A DNA stretch of 64,000 bases, taken from the NCBI GenBank assembly GCA_937982565.1, contig CALJLN010000039.1, positions 62,001-126,000 of the forward strand, in the 5' to 3' direction. Made by a program: the position numbers and the translations under genes. Shown here one piece after another: positions 1-9,368 of this stretch (the stretch's first letter is position 1; every line of letters starts with the position of its first letter). Origin of the DNA: UBA2421 sp002343075 (lineage in GTDB: Bacteria; Planctomycetota; Phycisphaerae; Tepidisphaerales; Tepidisphaeraceae). The notes below the pieces were generated by a model that was not told the DNA's origin, made no database searches, and saw only the letters and a program-made list of their open reading frames with translations.

Positions 1-406
1 GGGGCTGCAAAAGCTCGGCGCGGAGGTCATCCTGGTCGGCCCACCGACGTTGCTCCCCAAGGCATTCGAGTCGCTGGGCGCGCGGGTGTGTCATCGGCTG
101 GATGATGTCATCGGGGAGGTCGATGCGATTCAGATGCTGCGTGTTCAGAACGAACGCATGCAGGCGGCGCAGTTTCCCACGGTGCGCGAGTTCACGCAGC
201 TTTTCGGTTTGACGTGGGACCGCTTCCAGCGGTGTAAAAAGGACGTTTTCGTCATGCATCCCGGCCCCATGAACCGCGGAATCGAGATCCAGAGCGACAT
301 CGCCGATGGCGAGCAAAGCGGAATCCTCAAACAAGTGACCAACGGGCTGGCCGTACGGATGGCGGTGCTGTATCTGGTGTCGCAGGCGTCGCAATTGCCC
401 GATTGA
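1..406 (+). CDS. pyrB: Aspartate carbamoyltransferase, C-terminal part (partial)
   Basis: Only the last ~134 codons are present; the reading frame is open from base 2, so the gene starts outside the window. The enzyme joins carbamoyl phosphate and aspartate in pyrimidine synthesis, in the cytoplasm. The visible part carries the conserved HPGPMNRGIEI segment, followed by SGILKQVTNGLAVRMAVLYL, which is the standard catalytic-chain C-terminus. pyrC lies on the same strand 0.6 kb downstream, as in many bacteria where pyrB and pyrC are adjacent. Here the two are separated by a toxin-antitoxin pair. The stop codon overlaps the -35 box of the toxin promoter. Confidence 0.95.
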   Translation, partial: GLQKLGAEVILVGPPTLLPKAFESLGARVCHRLDDVIGEVDAIQMLRVQNERMQAAQFPTVREFTQLFGLTWDRFQRCKKDVFVMHPGPMNRGIEIQSDIADGEQSGILKQVTNGLAVRMAVLYLVSQASQLPD

Positions 407-431
407 CCCGTATAGCGCTATAGGATATAAT
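403..431 (+). promoter_or_regulatory. Near-consensus sigma-70-type promoter of higBA
   Basis: TTGACC (403-408), 17-bp spacer, TATAAT (426-431). The -35 hexamer overlaps the pyrB stop codon. The expected transcription start is at or just after the higB ATG (435), so the mRNA is probably leaderless or almost so. The promoter could also feed pyrC downstream. It was read by eye; no transcript evidence exists. Confidence 0.7.
411..422. promoter_or_regulatory. Palindromic operator, probable HigA binding site
   Basis: TATAGCGCTATA is a perfect 12-bp palindrome placed exactly between the -35 and -10 boxes of the higBA promoter. HigA-family antitoxins are known to repress their own promoter by binding such palindromes; assigning this one to the local HigA is inference from position. 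Confidence 0.65.
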
Positions 432-434
432 TGA

Positions 435-716
435 ATGATTCGATCATTCCGATGCGCAGAAACTGAGAGGATTTTTCAGTTAAAGCGTGCCCGGCGATTG
501 CCGGGCGAGATTCAGCAGGTCGCGCTCAGAAAGCTGCGCATGTTTCATCGCGCGATTTCTCTCGATGACCTGCGAATTCCGCCGGCGAATCATCTCGAGA
601 AGCTGGGTGGAACGCGCAGCGGGCAATGGAGCATCAGGATCAACAAGCAGTGGCGAGTCTGCTTCAAATGGGCAGACGGCGATGCAATTGAGGTTGAGAT
701 TGTCGATTATCATTGA
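435..716 (+). CDS. higB: HigB-type (RelE superfamily) toxin
   Basis: 93 residues, the usual HigB length. The family consists of ribosome-dependent mRNA interferases that cut mRNA during translation. The sequence begins MIRSFR, carries an LRIPPANHLEKLGG segment, and continues with GQWSIRINKQWRVCFKW, the typical HigB core strands; it ends in EVEIVDYH. The antitoxin gene follows 9 bp downstream, giving the toxin-first order that is diagnostic of hig modules. The ATG at 435 lies 3 bp after a TATAAT box and has no Shine-Dalgarno, which suggests leaderless translation. The pair sits between pyrB and pyrC on the same strand. Confidence 0.9.
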   Translation: MIRSFRCAETERIFQLKRARRLPGEIQQVALRKLRMFHRAISLDDLRIPPANHLEKLGGTRSGQWSIRINKQWRVCFKWADGDAIEVEIVDYH

Positions 717-725
717 GAGTTCGCT

Positions 726-1022
726 ATGCCGAAAAACACACTAGAGCCGATCCACCCGGGGGAAGTCCTGCTAGAGGAGTTCTTGCGGCCCATTGCTCTC
801 AGCCAGAACCGGCTGGCTGTCGCGCTCGGTGTGGCGCCGCGTCGGGTGAATGAAATTGTCTTGAAAAGGCGCTCAATCACAGCCGACACAGCGTTGAGGC
901 TATCGAGATTCTTCGGAAACTCGCCCGAGTTCTGGCTCGGATTACAAATGGATTATGACCTTGATCTGGCTCGGCTGGAGGCGGGGACTGAGATTCGCTC
1001 GCGTGTGAAGCAACGAGCCTGA
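726..1022 (+). CDS. higA: HigA-type antitoxin, HTH regulator
   Basis: 98 residues. Residues 8-16 read PIHPGEVLL, the family hallmark, followed by an XRE-type helix-turn-helix at about 27-75 (LSQNRLAVALGV, RRVNEIV, RRSITADTALRLSRFF) and the FWLGLQ segment. HigA binds and neutralises HigB and represses the operon. It is the second gene of the pair, and its stop is only 3 bp before the first possible pyrC start, so pyrC is probably read through from the TA promoter. Confidence 0.92.
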   Translation: MPKNTLEPIHPGEVLLEEFLRPIALSQNRLAVALGVAPRRVNEIVLKRRSITADTALRLSRFFGNSPEFWLGLQMDYDLDLARLEAGTEIRSRVKQRA

Positions 1023-1025
1023 AGC

Positions 1026-2330
1026 GTGAAAGCCGACATGCCCTCCATACTGATCCAAGACGGCACAATCCTCGATCCGGCGCAGAATCTACAGACGCGC
1101 GGTGACCTGTTGATTGAAGATGGGAAGATCGCACGCATCGGCACCGACCTTGCGCCTCGTGCGAAGATTGACGAGGTGATCGACGCCACGGGGAAGCTGG
1201 TTTGCCCCGGGCTGATTGACGTGCATGTTCACTTTCGCGAACCGGGCGATGAGGAAGAAGAAACAATCGCGTCCGGCGCGTCGGCGGCGGTGGCGGGTGG
1301 ATTTACCACTGTCTGCTGTATGCCCAATACAAAGCCCGCACTGGATAACGAATCGCAGATCGAGTTTGTCCTTCGGGAAAGCGAGCGAGTCGGACTGGCG
1401 AGCGTGCTGCCGATTGGTGCCGTTACCAAGGCAAGACAAGGCAAGGAACTCGCCGAGATGGCCTCGATGCACGCCCGCGGGGCGATTGCGTTCAGTGACG
1501 ACGGGGCCGGAGTCAACGACGCCTCGGTCATGCGCAAGGCCCTGCAATATCTCAAGATGTTTGACGGCCTGCTCATGCAGCACTGCGAAGAACACACCCT
1601 CGCCGGTGGGGCGATGCACGCAGGACGGGTGAGCACGACCCTCGGGCTGGCCGGAATCCCTGCCGAGGCTGAACAGCTCATGATCGCGCGCGATCTTCTG
1701 CTGAACCGTACGATTGGAGCACGCTATCATGTGCAGCACATCAGCACGGCCTGGAGCGTGGAACTTGTTCGCAGGGCCAAGCTCGACGGCCAGCCTGTCA
1801 CCGCAGAAGTGGCACCGCACCATCTGCTACTGACCGATAATGAGATCAAACGGAGTGGGTACGACACCAACTACAAGATGAATCCGCCGCTTCGCCCTGC
1901 CAGTGATTTGCAAGCATGTATTGACGGGGTCATCGACGGCACGATTGACATTCTCGCCACCGATCACGCGCCGCATCTGGCCGAAGAGAAGGAGCTTGAT
2001 TTTCAGAACGCGGCGTTTGGAATTCTGGGGCTCGAACCGGCCCTGGCTTTGTACGCCAAGGCGCTGGTTGAACCCGGACACGTTTCATGGCTGAAGCTCA
2101 TTGGTATGATGACCGCGGCCCCGGCGAATCTGATTCGCATCGAACGGGGCACACTGAAGCCCGGGGCGGTTGCCGACGTCACCATCATCGACCCTGCGGC
2201 GGAGTGGACGATCGACGCCGAGCGGTTTCAAAGTAAGAGCCGAAACTGCCCATTTCATGGCTGGCGAGTGAAGAGCCGGGCGACGCACACGATCGTCTGC
2301 GGGCAGGTAAAGTGGAGATGCGACGGTTAA
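1026..2330 (+). CDS. pyrC: Dihydroorotase (class I type)
   Basis: 434 residues from a GTG start; an ATG at 1038 is an equally possible start (MPSILIQDG), and neither has a strong Shine-Dalgarno. The enzyme closes carbamoyl aspartate to dihydroorotate. Metal ligands are visible in DVHVHFREPGDE, with the GFTTVCCMPNTKP segment next, the RYHVQHIST and EVAPHHLLLTD histidines further on, and DILATDHAPH near residue 315. All zinc-ligand motifs are intact, so it is probably an active enzyme and not the inactive pseudo-dihydroorotase that accompanies some PyrB proteins. It begins 3 bp after higA, making pyrB-higB-higA-pyrC a probable single transcript with an internal promoter. Confidence 0.95.
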   Translation: MKADMPSILIQDGTILDPAQNLQTRGDLLIEDGKIARIGTDLAPRAKIDEVIDATGKLVCPGLIDVHVHFREPGDEEEETIASGASAAVAGGFTTVCCMPNTKPALDNESQIEFVLRESERVGLASVLPIGAVTKARQGKELAEMASMHARGAIAFSDDGAGVNDASVMRKALQYLKMFDGLLMQHCEEHTLAGGAMHAGRVSTTLGLAGIPAEAEQLMIARDLLLNRTIGARYHVQHISTAWSVELVRRAKLDGQPVTAEVAPHHLLLTDNEIKRSGYDTNYKMNPPLRPASDLQACIDGVIDGTIDILATDHAPHLAEEKELDFQNAAFGILGLEPALALYAKALVEPGHVSWLKLIGMMTAAPANLIRIERGTLKPGAVADVTIIDPAAEWTIDAERFQSKSRNCPFHGWRVKSRATHTIVCGQVKWRCDG

Positions 2331-2497
2331 CACTCCGTGGTGGTGTCCGGCGGGTCGCTGATTCTGAGCTTGGATTCGATGCGTCAAAGGCGACCGCGGA
2401 GAGAGTGGCCTGATGATGCAGAATGACACTCCAATTTTGATTTGTCGCCATAGCAATTGCGTTTCATTAGACTTGGCTGACTCAGATAGACCGCTGT

Positions 2498-4192
2498 ATG
2501 GCCGCCGTGATTCCCTATCAATCCTCAACACCCCCCGCCGCACCCAGCGAGTTTGATTTTCATTTCGAGCGTGAGATGACCCGTCGCCTGCGGCGGCGAG
2601 TCCTGTGGTATTGCGGGATTACCATCGCGGTCTCGTTGTTGTTCAACCTCCCAAGGCTCATCACCGGATCCGCGCAGCCGATCATGTTCGGCGAGAATGC
2701 CGCACCCCCGCCCCGGTCGGCTCAACTCCTGCAACATTCGGCGGCGGCGGTCAGCATCCTGCTCTACTGTGCTGCCTTCGCAATCGTCTTGTTCAAGCCG
2801 TTTGCGCGCAATCGACTCTTACGACTGATGCTTTGGCTCTATGTCTTGGCAAGCATTCCCGGATTGATCGGCGCGCGATTGGTTTTCCAGCTCGTCGTTC
2901 CAACCGATTTAGCCGACCAAATGATCGCTGAAAAAATGCGGCAGGACGAGCGTCGCCGCGTGCTTGATGCCGCAGGGCTTGCCCCCGAGCCTGTGCGTGT
3001 TCGTAAGCAGTTGGAACAGCTCGCTGCAACCAACCCCGCGACCATGCCAGCCGGGATGTTGGAGGAGCGACCGACCCCGCCGCGCCCCACAACCAACCCC
3101 GCGGCCGTGGCCCAGGCTCGATCGCTGCTAAGTGTTATTCTTCATCCCGCGATGTTCTTTGCCTTTGCCGTCCCGTTTATCTTTCTGATCCATCACACAT
3201 TTGTCTGCCTCTTCATTCCGTGGACGCTGCGTCAGTCAATCGCGCCGGCGATCATCCTCATGTCGCTGGTTCTTGCGATTTTCCTGATCGACCTCGGCAA
3301 CGGCTTGCATTGGCTCGCGCCCGTCCTCGGCATCCCTGTTGCCGCGCTGATGCTGGTGCCAGGCTCAATGTTCTGCTGGTGGCGCTATCGTGGTATGAGC
3401 AGGGATATCCGGCTCCACTACGACAGCGACCGGCTGCGATCGCTGCAGGCAGAGTTGAACAGTGCCCGTCGAATTCTAGAGGGATCGCTCCCGCCGATGC
3501 GATCGAGCGGGCCGGTCAGGGTCAACTATGTCTACGAACCCATGCGCCAGATCGGCGGCGACCTGCTGTTTGTCCACCCGCAAGCGGGGACCGACGATGG
3601 GCCTGTAAGCGTTGTACTGCTCGATGTCACCGGGCATGGGATTGCTGCGGCGTTGAGCGTCAACCGGCTGATCGGTGAGCTTGAACGGCTTTTCGGCGAA
3701 TCGCCGGATGCCTCGCCATCCGACGTGTTAAACGCGTTAAACAGCTATGTGTTTTTCACCATGGCGCGCCACGACATGTATGTGACAGCGGTCGCATTGA
3801 AGATTGATCCGTCGAACAACATGCTCGTCTACGCTTCCGCCGGGCATCCGACGGCTTATCTTCGGCGGCTGGAAGGCACGATTCTGGAACTGGAATCGAC
3901 AACCATGCTGCTTGGTATCGTCGATAATGAAGAGTTCACGCCCGACGCACTTACCATGAGCATCAACAACGGCGATTGCATTGTCGCCTACACCGATGGT
4001 GCCAGCGAAGCGCTCTCCGCGGTAACCGGCCAGATGCTGGGCATGACCGGCGTGCGGGAAGCGGTGGACGCAGTGGCTGTCAACGATCTGCCCTGCAGCG
4101 AATGGCCGACGGAGATCATGCGCCGCGTCGCGGCTTACCGTAATGCCCCGCCGATGGACGATACGCTCCTGGTGGCAATCCAGCGGATTTAG
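2498..4192 (+). CDS. Membrane-anchored SpoIIE-type PP2C serine phosphatase
   Basis: 564 residues. The N-terminal half has hydrophobic spans at about 35-56, 82-100, 110-132, 212-238, 250-267 and 275-292, so it is a polytopic inner-membrane protein. The cytoplasmic C-terminus (about 340-564) is a SpoIIE/PP2C phosphatase domain: GGDLLF at 353-358, LDVTGHGIAAALS near 375-387, ASAGHPTAYL, IVAYTDGASEAL and the final DDTLLVAIQ. These Asp and Gly positions bind the two metal ions. Such proteins often dephosphorylate anti-sigma-factor antagonists; no partner is encoded beside it. It sits 167 bp after pyrC, and the small membrane protein at 4258 follows after 65 bp. Confidence 0.88.
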   Translation: MAAVIPYQSSTPPAAPSEFDFHFEREMTRRLRRRVLWYCGITIAVSLLFNLPRLITGSAQPIMFGENAAPPPRSAQLLQHSAAAVSILLYCAAFAIVLFKPFARNRLLRLMLWLYVLASIPGLIGARLVFQLVVPTDLADQMIAEKMRQDERRRVLDAAGLAPEPVRVRKQLEQLAATNPATMPAGMLEERPTPPRPTTNPAAVAQARSLLSVILHPAMFFAFAVPFIFLIHHTFVCLFIPWTLRQSIAPAIILMSLVLAIFLIDLGNGLHWLAPVLGIPVAALMLVPGSMFCWWRYRGMSRDIRLHYDSDRLRSLQAELNSARRILEGSLPPMRSSGPVRVNYVYEPMRQIGGDLLFVHPQAGTDDGPVSVVLLDVTGHGIAAALSVNRLIGELERLFGESPDASPSDVLNALNSYVFFTMARHDMYVTAVALKIDPSNNMLVYASAGHPTAYLRRLEGTILELESTTMLLGIVDNEEFTPDALTMSINNGDCIVAYTDGASEALSAVTGQMLGMTGVREAVDAVAVNDLPCSEWPTEIMRRVAAYRNAPPMDDTLLVAIQRI

Positions 4193-4257
4193 GCGAGATT
4201 CGTCGATTGGCGACAGGGTTGATCCTCGACAACCCGTTGGGGACATAGCGTATACTC

Positions 4258-4653
4258 ATGAGCATGGCCCCCCCGCCGCCGGTTGATCGTCCCCGTATTC
4301 TCCGCCTACTGGTGGCTTCGATTGCATTTTTGATCGGTGCTGCGCTGATTATAGTGATCGTCACCCGCGGCTACCTTCGGCCGGCGTATGAGGCGTGGCG
4401 CACCGCCGACCCTCAGCAGCGGTCGTTGCTTTCGGCGTCAAGCATACTGCTTCTGGCGGTGGTACTGGTGGTGCTGCTACTGCTGCTCATCACTGCCTTT
4501 GGTGTTCGCCGCTTTTTCCACTTCCACCAGCACGGAGGGAAGCAAGTAAACACACCCTACATTGATGCCTGGGCCGAATCAGCCCGCCGAATGAAGCCCA
4601 AGATTGATGATTCTGGCCAGGATGGGGATGGGCGGCCAGAGCAAGGGGTCTGA
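4258..4653 (+). CDS. Small two-span membrane protein of unknown function
   Basis: 131 residues. There is a proline-rich start, hydrophobic spans at about 17-36 and 58-82, and a basic cytoplasmic-looking segment RRFFHFHQHGG before a polar tail ending in DDSGQDGDGRPEQGV. I do not recognise a family. Codon use matches its neighbours, and it follows the phosphatase gene by 65 bp on the same strand, so co-transcription is plausible. It could be a membrane partner of that phosphatase, but nothing in the sequence proves this. Confidence 0.6.
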   Translation: MSMAPPPPVDRPRILRLLVASIAFLIGAALIIVIVTRGYLRPAYEAWRTADPQQRSLLSASSILLLAVVLVVLLLLLITAFGVRRFFHFHQHGGKQVNTPYIDAWAESARRMKPKIDDSGQDGDGRPEQGV

Positions 4654-4763
4654 CCGAACTGGATTGTCTACAGCATGGGCCGGCTGCTTCCCGCCTGCCG
4701 CATAGCGGGGTCGCATCGCCGCACCCTTCCGTTGAAATGCGTCGCCGGTAAGATGTCGCCACT

Positions 4764-5894
<1,131 letters not shown>

Positions 5895-5982
5895 CGTGTG
5901 TGCGTCAGTCAGCCGCTGCGTCCTGTCGTGCTCGACGCTGGTGCAGCGCGATGATTGGTGCCGTAGCACACTGGAGGCAGAA

Positions 5983-6663
5983 ATGAATCACAATCGCATC
6001 CCTTGCAGTCGCACGAACGGCTTTTCACTCATCGAGTTGCTCGTAGTCATCGGAATCATTGCCATCTTGATCGGCATTCTCTTCCCCGTGATCAGCCGGG
6101 TCCGCCAGCAGGCGGTTGTCGTTCGCTGTGCTGCGAATCTCAAACAGATCGGCGTAGCAATGAACAACTACCTGATCAGCAGCCAGCAGCGGACATTCTG
6201 GCGCGGGGCCAACCCGAGCATCGACGGAATGGACTGGTACGTCTACGGCGGGCAGGAAACCGGCAACACCAACACGGGTCAGGCCGGCCTTTTCAACCGT
6301 TTTCAGCCCCGGCCGCTCAATCCGTACGTCGGGGGTAACATCGAGGTTTTCCGCTGCCCCTCCGACACCACGCCCGCAACGTGGACGCAGACCGGGGTGT
6401 CGCACTTTGATTGGGTCGGTAACAGCTACATCTTCAACGCGATCGGCCAACCGGGCACCGGAATGTCGCCCGATCAGGGGCTTTCCGGAGTCCGATTTTC
6501 CAGGATCCGGGACACCTCACGTCGCATACTCTTCATTGAGACCTCACAGATTCACGACAGCGCCTGGCACCCGAAGAAGAAGGGAAACGTCTGCCTTGCC
6601 GATGGCCATGTCGCATACGTCGACCTGGGCGCGGCAGTCGCCTCCGGCGAACTTCGCTGGTAA
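5983..6663 (+). CDS. Type II pseudopilin-like protein (planctomycete H-X9-DG type)
   Basis: 226 residues from the ATG at 5983, chosen because GGAGG lies 5 bp upstream; the same frame is open further upstream but without pilin character. Residues 13-30 hold the prepilin peptidase site and hydrophobic helix (GFSLIELLVVIGIIAILIGI). Processing before F at GF is expected, so the mature protein would be membrane-embedded or assembled in a pseudopilus. The C-terminus ends in KKGNVCLADGHVAYVDLG, the H-X9-DG type signature of the very expanded DUF1559-like family in planctomycetes. Function of individual copies is unknown. No secretion-system genes are nearby. Confidence 0.88.
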   Translation: MNHNRIPCSRTNGFSLIELLVVIGIIAILIGILFPVISRVRQQAVVVRCAANLKQIGVAMNNYLISSQQRTFWRGANPSIDGMDWYVYGGQETGNTNTGQAGLFNRFQPRPLNPYVGGNIEVFRCPSDTTPATWTQTGVSHFDWVGNSYIFNAIGQPGTGMSPDQGLSGVRFSRIRDTSRRILFIETSQIHDSAWHPKKKGNVCLADGHVAYVDLGAAVASGELRW

Positions 6664-6704
6664 CAGCCGCGGCGGATGCGGCGAGGCTGCCGATCAACAA
6701 CCGG

Positions 6705-6718
6705 CCCCGAAGTCGGGG
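6705..6718. terminator. Possible hairpin between convergent genes
   Basis: CCCCGA and TCGGGG flank two bases (6711-6712), in the 73-bp gap between the convergent pseudopilin and glycosyltransferase stops. There is no U-run, so termination is a weak inference. Confidence 0.25.
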
Positions 6719-6736
6719 TTCGGGCGAGCGCGCCGC

Positions 6737-7996
6737 CTACTCCCGCGCAATCTCCACCGCCGTCCCGCGCCACGCAAACTTGCGATCGCTGCAGCGGCGG
6801 ATGCCTTCCCATAAAAGCCCGATCAGCATCGGGAACGAAGCAATGGGCAATAGCCCGTGTGCCACACCCACCCGCACTGCGTGGTAGGTGTAGGCAAGAA
6901 ACAGCGTCATGAGAATCCAATGCCCCCCTGCGGCTGCCAGGAATGCCCCGTCGTGCAGCACGGTGGCCCGGTACGCGCCAAATGCGAGCATGGGATACAC
7001 ACTCAACCCGGAGACAAGCAGGAACGCAATCGCGCCGATCATCGGCCCGGGGCGAAAACGCGATGTGCCGGCGAAAATGCGGCCCCAACCGCTGCGAAGT
7101 TCGGCGGCCGTGGCGTGCATGCGCGTCGCAACAAGATGCGGCGCCGCAAACAGCCGGCAGCGGTACCCCGCGGCCTTCAGCGATCGCATAAGCTCGACGT
7201 CTTCAACAATTTCCTGGCGCACACCCTGATGCCCGCCGACATGCTCGTACGCTTCCCGCCGCACGAGGAAAAACTGCCCGTTGGCCACGGCGTAGGTCGG
7301 CCGACGGTCGTCATTGGTCCAATGCATCAGCGTCATGATTCCCCACGAGGTGCCGCAGACGGGAATCATCAGCCGCTCGATGAATGAACGCGCATCCAGG
7401 CGCGGCAAAAGTGAGACGGCGTCGTATCCCCGCGCCGCTGCAAACGCAACGGTGCGGCTAAGCGCATCTGGTTCGATCGACACATCTGAATCGACAAACA
7501 GCAGCCAATCCGAATCGACGTCCCGCGTGCCCTCATGAAGCGCGTTACATTTTCCCAGCCAGCCACCGGGCAGATGGGCTATGTGAAGGACGGACAGCCG
7601 GGCCTTGGCGGCTGTCGATCCGTGCTCGGGCTGATCGCCCCCCGGCGATCGCTCTCTGGCGAGGCGATCGAGACACTCCGCGGTACCGTCGGAGCTTCGA
7701 TCGTTGATCACCCTGACAAAGTAGTTTCGATAATCCTGTGACATCAGCCGAAGGACACACGCCTCGATGTGTGCCGATTCGTCTTTCGCGGGCGTTACGA
7801 TCGTGACCCCCGGCGGCGGCGCCGGAAGCGGCGGCGGCGCCTCGAACATCCGGCGCATTTTCTTGCGGTTGACGAGGATTCCGGCGCAGAACGCCCCCCA
7901 CGGAACCACGCCCACCGCGACGTAAAGCCAAAAGAGTAACTGCAACCGATCATCCTCAAACAGACCAGGCCCGGATGCATGAAACGATACCCGCAA
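6737..7996 (-). CDS. Family 2 glycosyltransferase, membrane-associated
   Basis: About 419 residues from a TTG start at 7996; the exact start is uncertain because no good Shine-Dalgarno is visible. A hydrophobic span near 20-42 precedes the GT-A domain: GVTIVTPAKDESAHIEACV, NDRSSDGTAE, the metal-binding LLFVDSDVSIEPDAL, and VANGQFFLVRREAYEHVGG with EIVEDVELMRSLKAAGYR. Three or so hydrophobic spans close the protein. This architecture resembles the HpnB/CrtQ-like branch that glycosylates hopanoids, carotenoids or other lipids; acceptor and sugar are not deducible here. Its start overlaps the start of the divergent gene at 7975 by 22 bp. Confidence 0.85.
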   Translation of the reverse strand: MRVSFHASGPGLFEDDRLQLLFWLYVAVGVVPWGAFCAGILVNRKKMRRMFEAPPPLPAPPPGVTIVTPAKDESAHIEACVLRLMSQDYRNYFVRVINDRSSDGTAECLDRLARERSPGGDQPEHGSTAAKARLSVLHIAHLPGGWLGKCNALHEGTRDVDSDWLLFVDSDVSIEPDALSRTVAFAAARGYDAVSLLPRLDARSFIERLMIPVCGTSWGIMTLMHWTNDDRRPTYAVANGQFFLVRREAYEHVGGHQGVRQEIVEDVELMRSLKAAGYRCRLFAAPHLVATRMHATAAELRSGWGRIFAGTSRFRPGPMIGAIAFLLVSGLSVYPMLAFGAYRATVLHDGAFLAAAGGHWILMTLFLAYTYHAVRVGVAHGLLPIASFPMLIGLLWEGIRRCSDRKFAWRGTAVEIARE

Positions 7997-8430
7997 TTGA
8001 GCCGGAGTTCACATTTCCCCCGCTGCCTGGGTATGATTCGCCCGTGACCTTCGACCAGTATCAATTGTCGGCTCAGCAGGCCTCCAACCTGGTCGAGCAG
8101 AAGGAGTACGAGAAAGCGATCGCCGTCCTTCAATCGCTCGTGGAGAGCGATCTCCCGGCGATCGACCGTTCGGTGATGGCCCTCAACATCGCGACGGTCT
8201 GCGACCAGATGGGGCACGCCGAACATGCTCTGGCGTGGTACGACCACGGCATCGCCTTGGAATCGCCGCTGATGCGGTGTTTTGTGGCGATGACAAAAGC
8301 AGGATATCTCGCCGGAAAGGGCCGCAGGGAGGATGCGACAGTGCTTTACGAGCGAATTGCTTCCGAACCATACCTGACGCTACGCGAACTGGATTCTGTC
8401 CAGCAGGCCTTACGCAATCTGCAAGCATAG
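7975..8430 (+). CDS. Small TPR-like protein
   Basis: 151 residues, soluble and mostly helical. Residues ~23-60 (SAQQASNLVEQKEYEKAIAV) and ~66-100 (NIATVCDQMGHAEHALAWYD) look like tetratricopeptide helices, with a third degenerate pair later (AGKGRREDATVLYERIA). Such proteins are protein-interaction scaffolds. The ATG at 7975 overlaps the divergent glycosyltransferase 5' end; no in-frame ATG lies nearer the repeats, although a GTG at 8044 would avoid the overlap. The next gene (8493) is also TPR-like and lies on the same strand. Confidence 0.65.
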   Translation: MHETIPAIEPEFTFPPLPGYDSPVTFDQYQLSAQQASNLVEQKEYEKAIAVLQSLVESDLPAIDRSVMALNIATVCDQMGHAEHALAWYDHGIALESPLMRCFVAMTKAGYLAGKGRREDATVLYERIASEPYLTLRELDSVQQALRNLQA

Positions 8431-8436
8431 CCATCT

Positions 8437-8449
8437 CGGGCTCCGCCCG
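8437..8449 (+). terminator. Possible short hairpin after the TPR gene
   Basis: CGGGC-TCC-GCCCG, starting 7 bp after the stop codon and followed by GGCGTTTGGCTTT. The stem is only 5 bp and the T-run poor, so this is a weak candidate. Confidence 0.25.
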
Positions 8450-8492
8450 GGCGTTTGGCTTTCACTGCATTGCCCGATACACTGCCCCGCCC

Positions 8493-9305
8493 ATGAAAGC
8501 CGAACGCCGCCACGAATTGCAGGAGAACTCCCTCGCCCATGTGCTGAGCAATCTGCCGCTCTATCTCAGCATCTACGGCGGCAGAATTCTGCTCTTTCTC
8601 TCGCTAATTGTGCTTGTGGTCGTTTTGCTGAACTATCGCAAGCAAGCCAAGCTGCAGCAGTCGGTATCGGCGCGCGTCAGCCTTTCCACCGCCCGAGAAG
8701 GAACGTTGCAGCTCGCGCAACTCTCCGGCACGTTTGCCGATCCTTCGCAGATTGCCCAGCAGCGGGCACTCCTGCGCAGCCAGGTCGATTCGAGCCTTGA
8801 AATCGCCGCCGGAAGTGCCGATACCACGACTTTGAAGGCCGAAGCAGAAGTCGCCCGGGGCGATTTGTTCTGGACACTGGCCAATCTTCCGGAGCTTCGG
8901 GGGGCATCAACTCAGCCGGCTCTGGCGATTCCGGAGAAGCCGGATCAATTGCTCAAGCAGGCAGAAGCGGCTTACGAATCCGTGCTCTCGCTGTACCCGA
9001 ATGAAAAGTTTTCTCGCGGATCGGCCTTGCTGGGCCTGGGGGCGATCGCCGAGAACCGCGGCGCGTTTGATGTTGCCGAACAGCGCTACAAACAGCTCGC
9101 AGAGTCCGATCTCTCCCCCACTCAGAAGATTCTGGCCGAAGAGCGTATCGAGATGCTGCCGATTCTCGCCAAGCCTAGGCGCATCGTGGCAGCATCACAG
9201 CCAGCCACACAGCCCGCCGGCGCGCCGTTCATTTCATTTGACCAACCCCTGCAAGATCTACCTGTCGAACCCATAGCTTCGCCCACAACCTTGCCCTCGA
9301 ACTGA
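8493..9305 (+). CDS. Membrane-anchored TPR-type protein
   Basis: 270 residues from the ATG at 8493. A basic N-terminus is followed by one transmembrane helix at about 24-47 (YGGRILLFLSLIVLVVVLLN) and an extracytoplasmic helical domain with TPR-like pairs, including LLKQAEAAYESVLSLYPNEK and GLGAIAENRGAFDVAEQRY. The layout (single N-terminal helix plus TPR) resembles YfgM/BamD-like helper proteins of envelope biogenesis, but identity is not established. The C-terminus is rich in Pro, Ala and Thr (QPATQPAGAPF). The frame is open upstream to 8235, but that part is the previous gene read in another frame. Confidence 0.7.
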   Translation: MKAERRHELQENSLAHVLSNLPLYLSIYGGRILLFLSLIVLVVVLLNYRKQAKLQQSVSARVSLSTAREGTLQLAQLSGTFADPSQIAQQRALLRSQVDSSLEIAAGSADTTTLKAEAEVARGDLFWTLANLPELRGASTQPALAIPEKPDQLLKQAEAAYESVLSLYPNEKFSRGSALLGLGAIAENRGAFDVAEQRYKQLAESDLSPTQKILAEERIEMLPILAKPRRIVAASQPATQPAGAPFISFDQPLQDLPVEPIASPTTLPSN

Positions 9306-9368
9306 AGTTGCCGCACAAGCGGCGGTGATTTGCGCAGCGAGTCGGTGTGCAGCATTTCGGCGGTCGGT

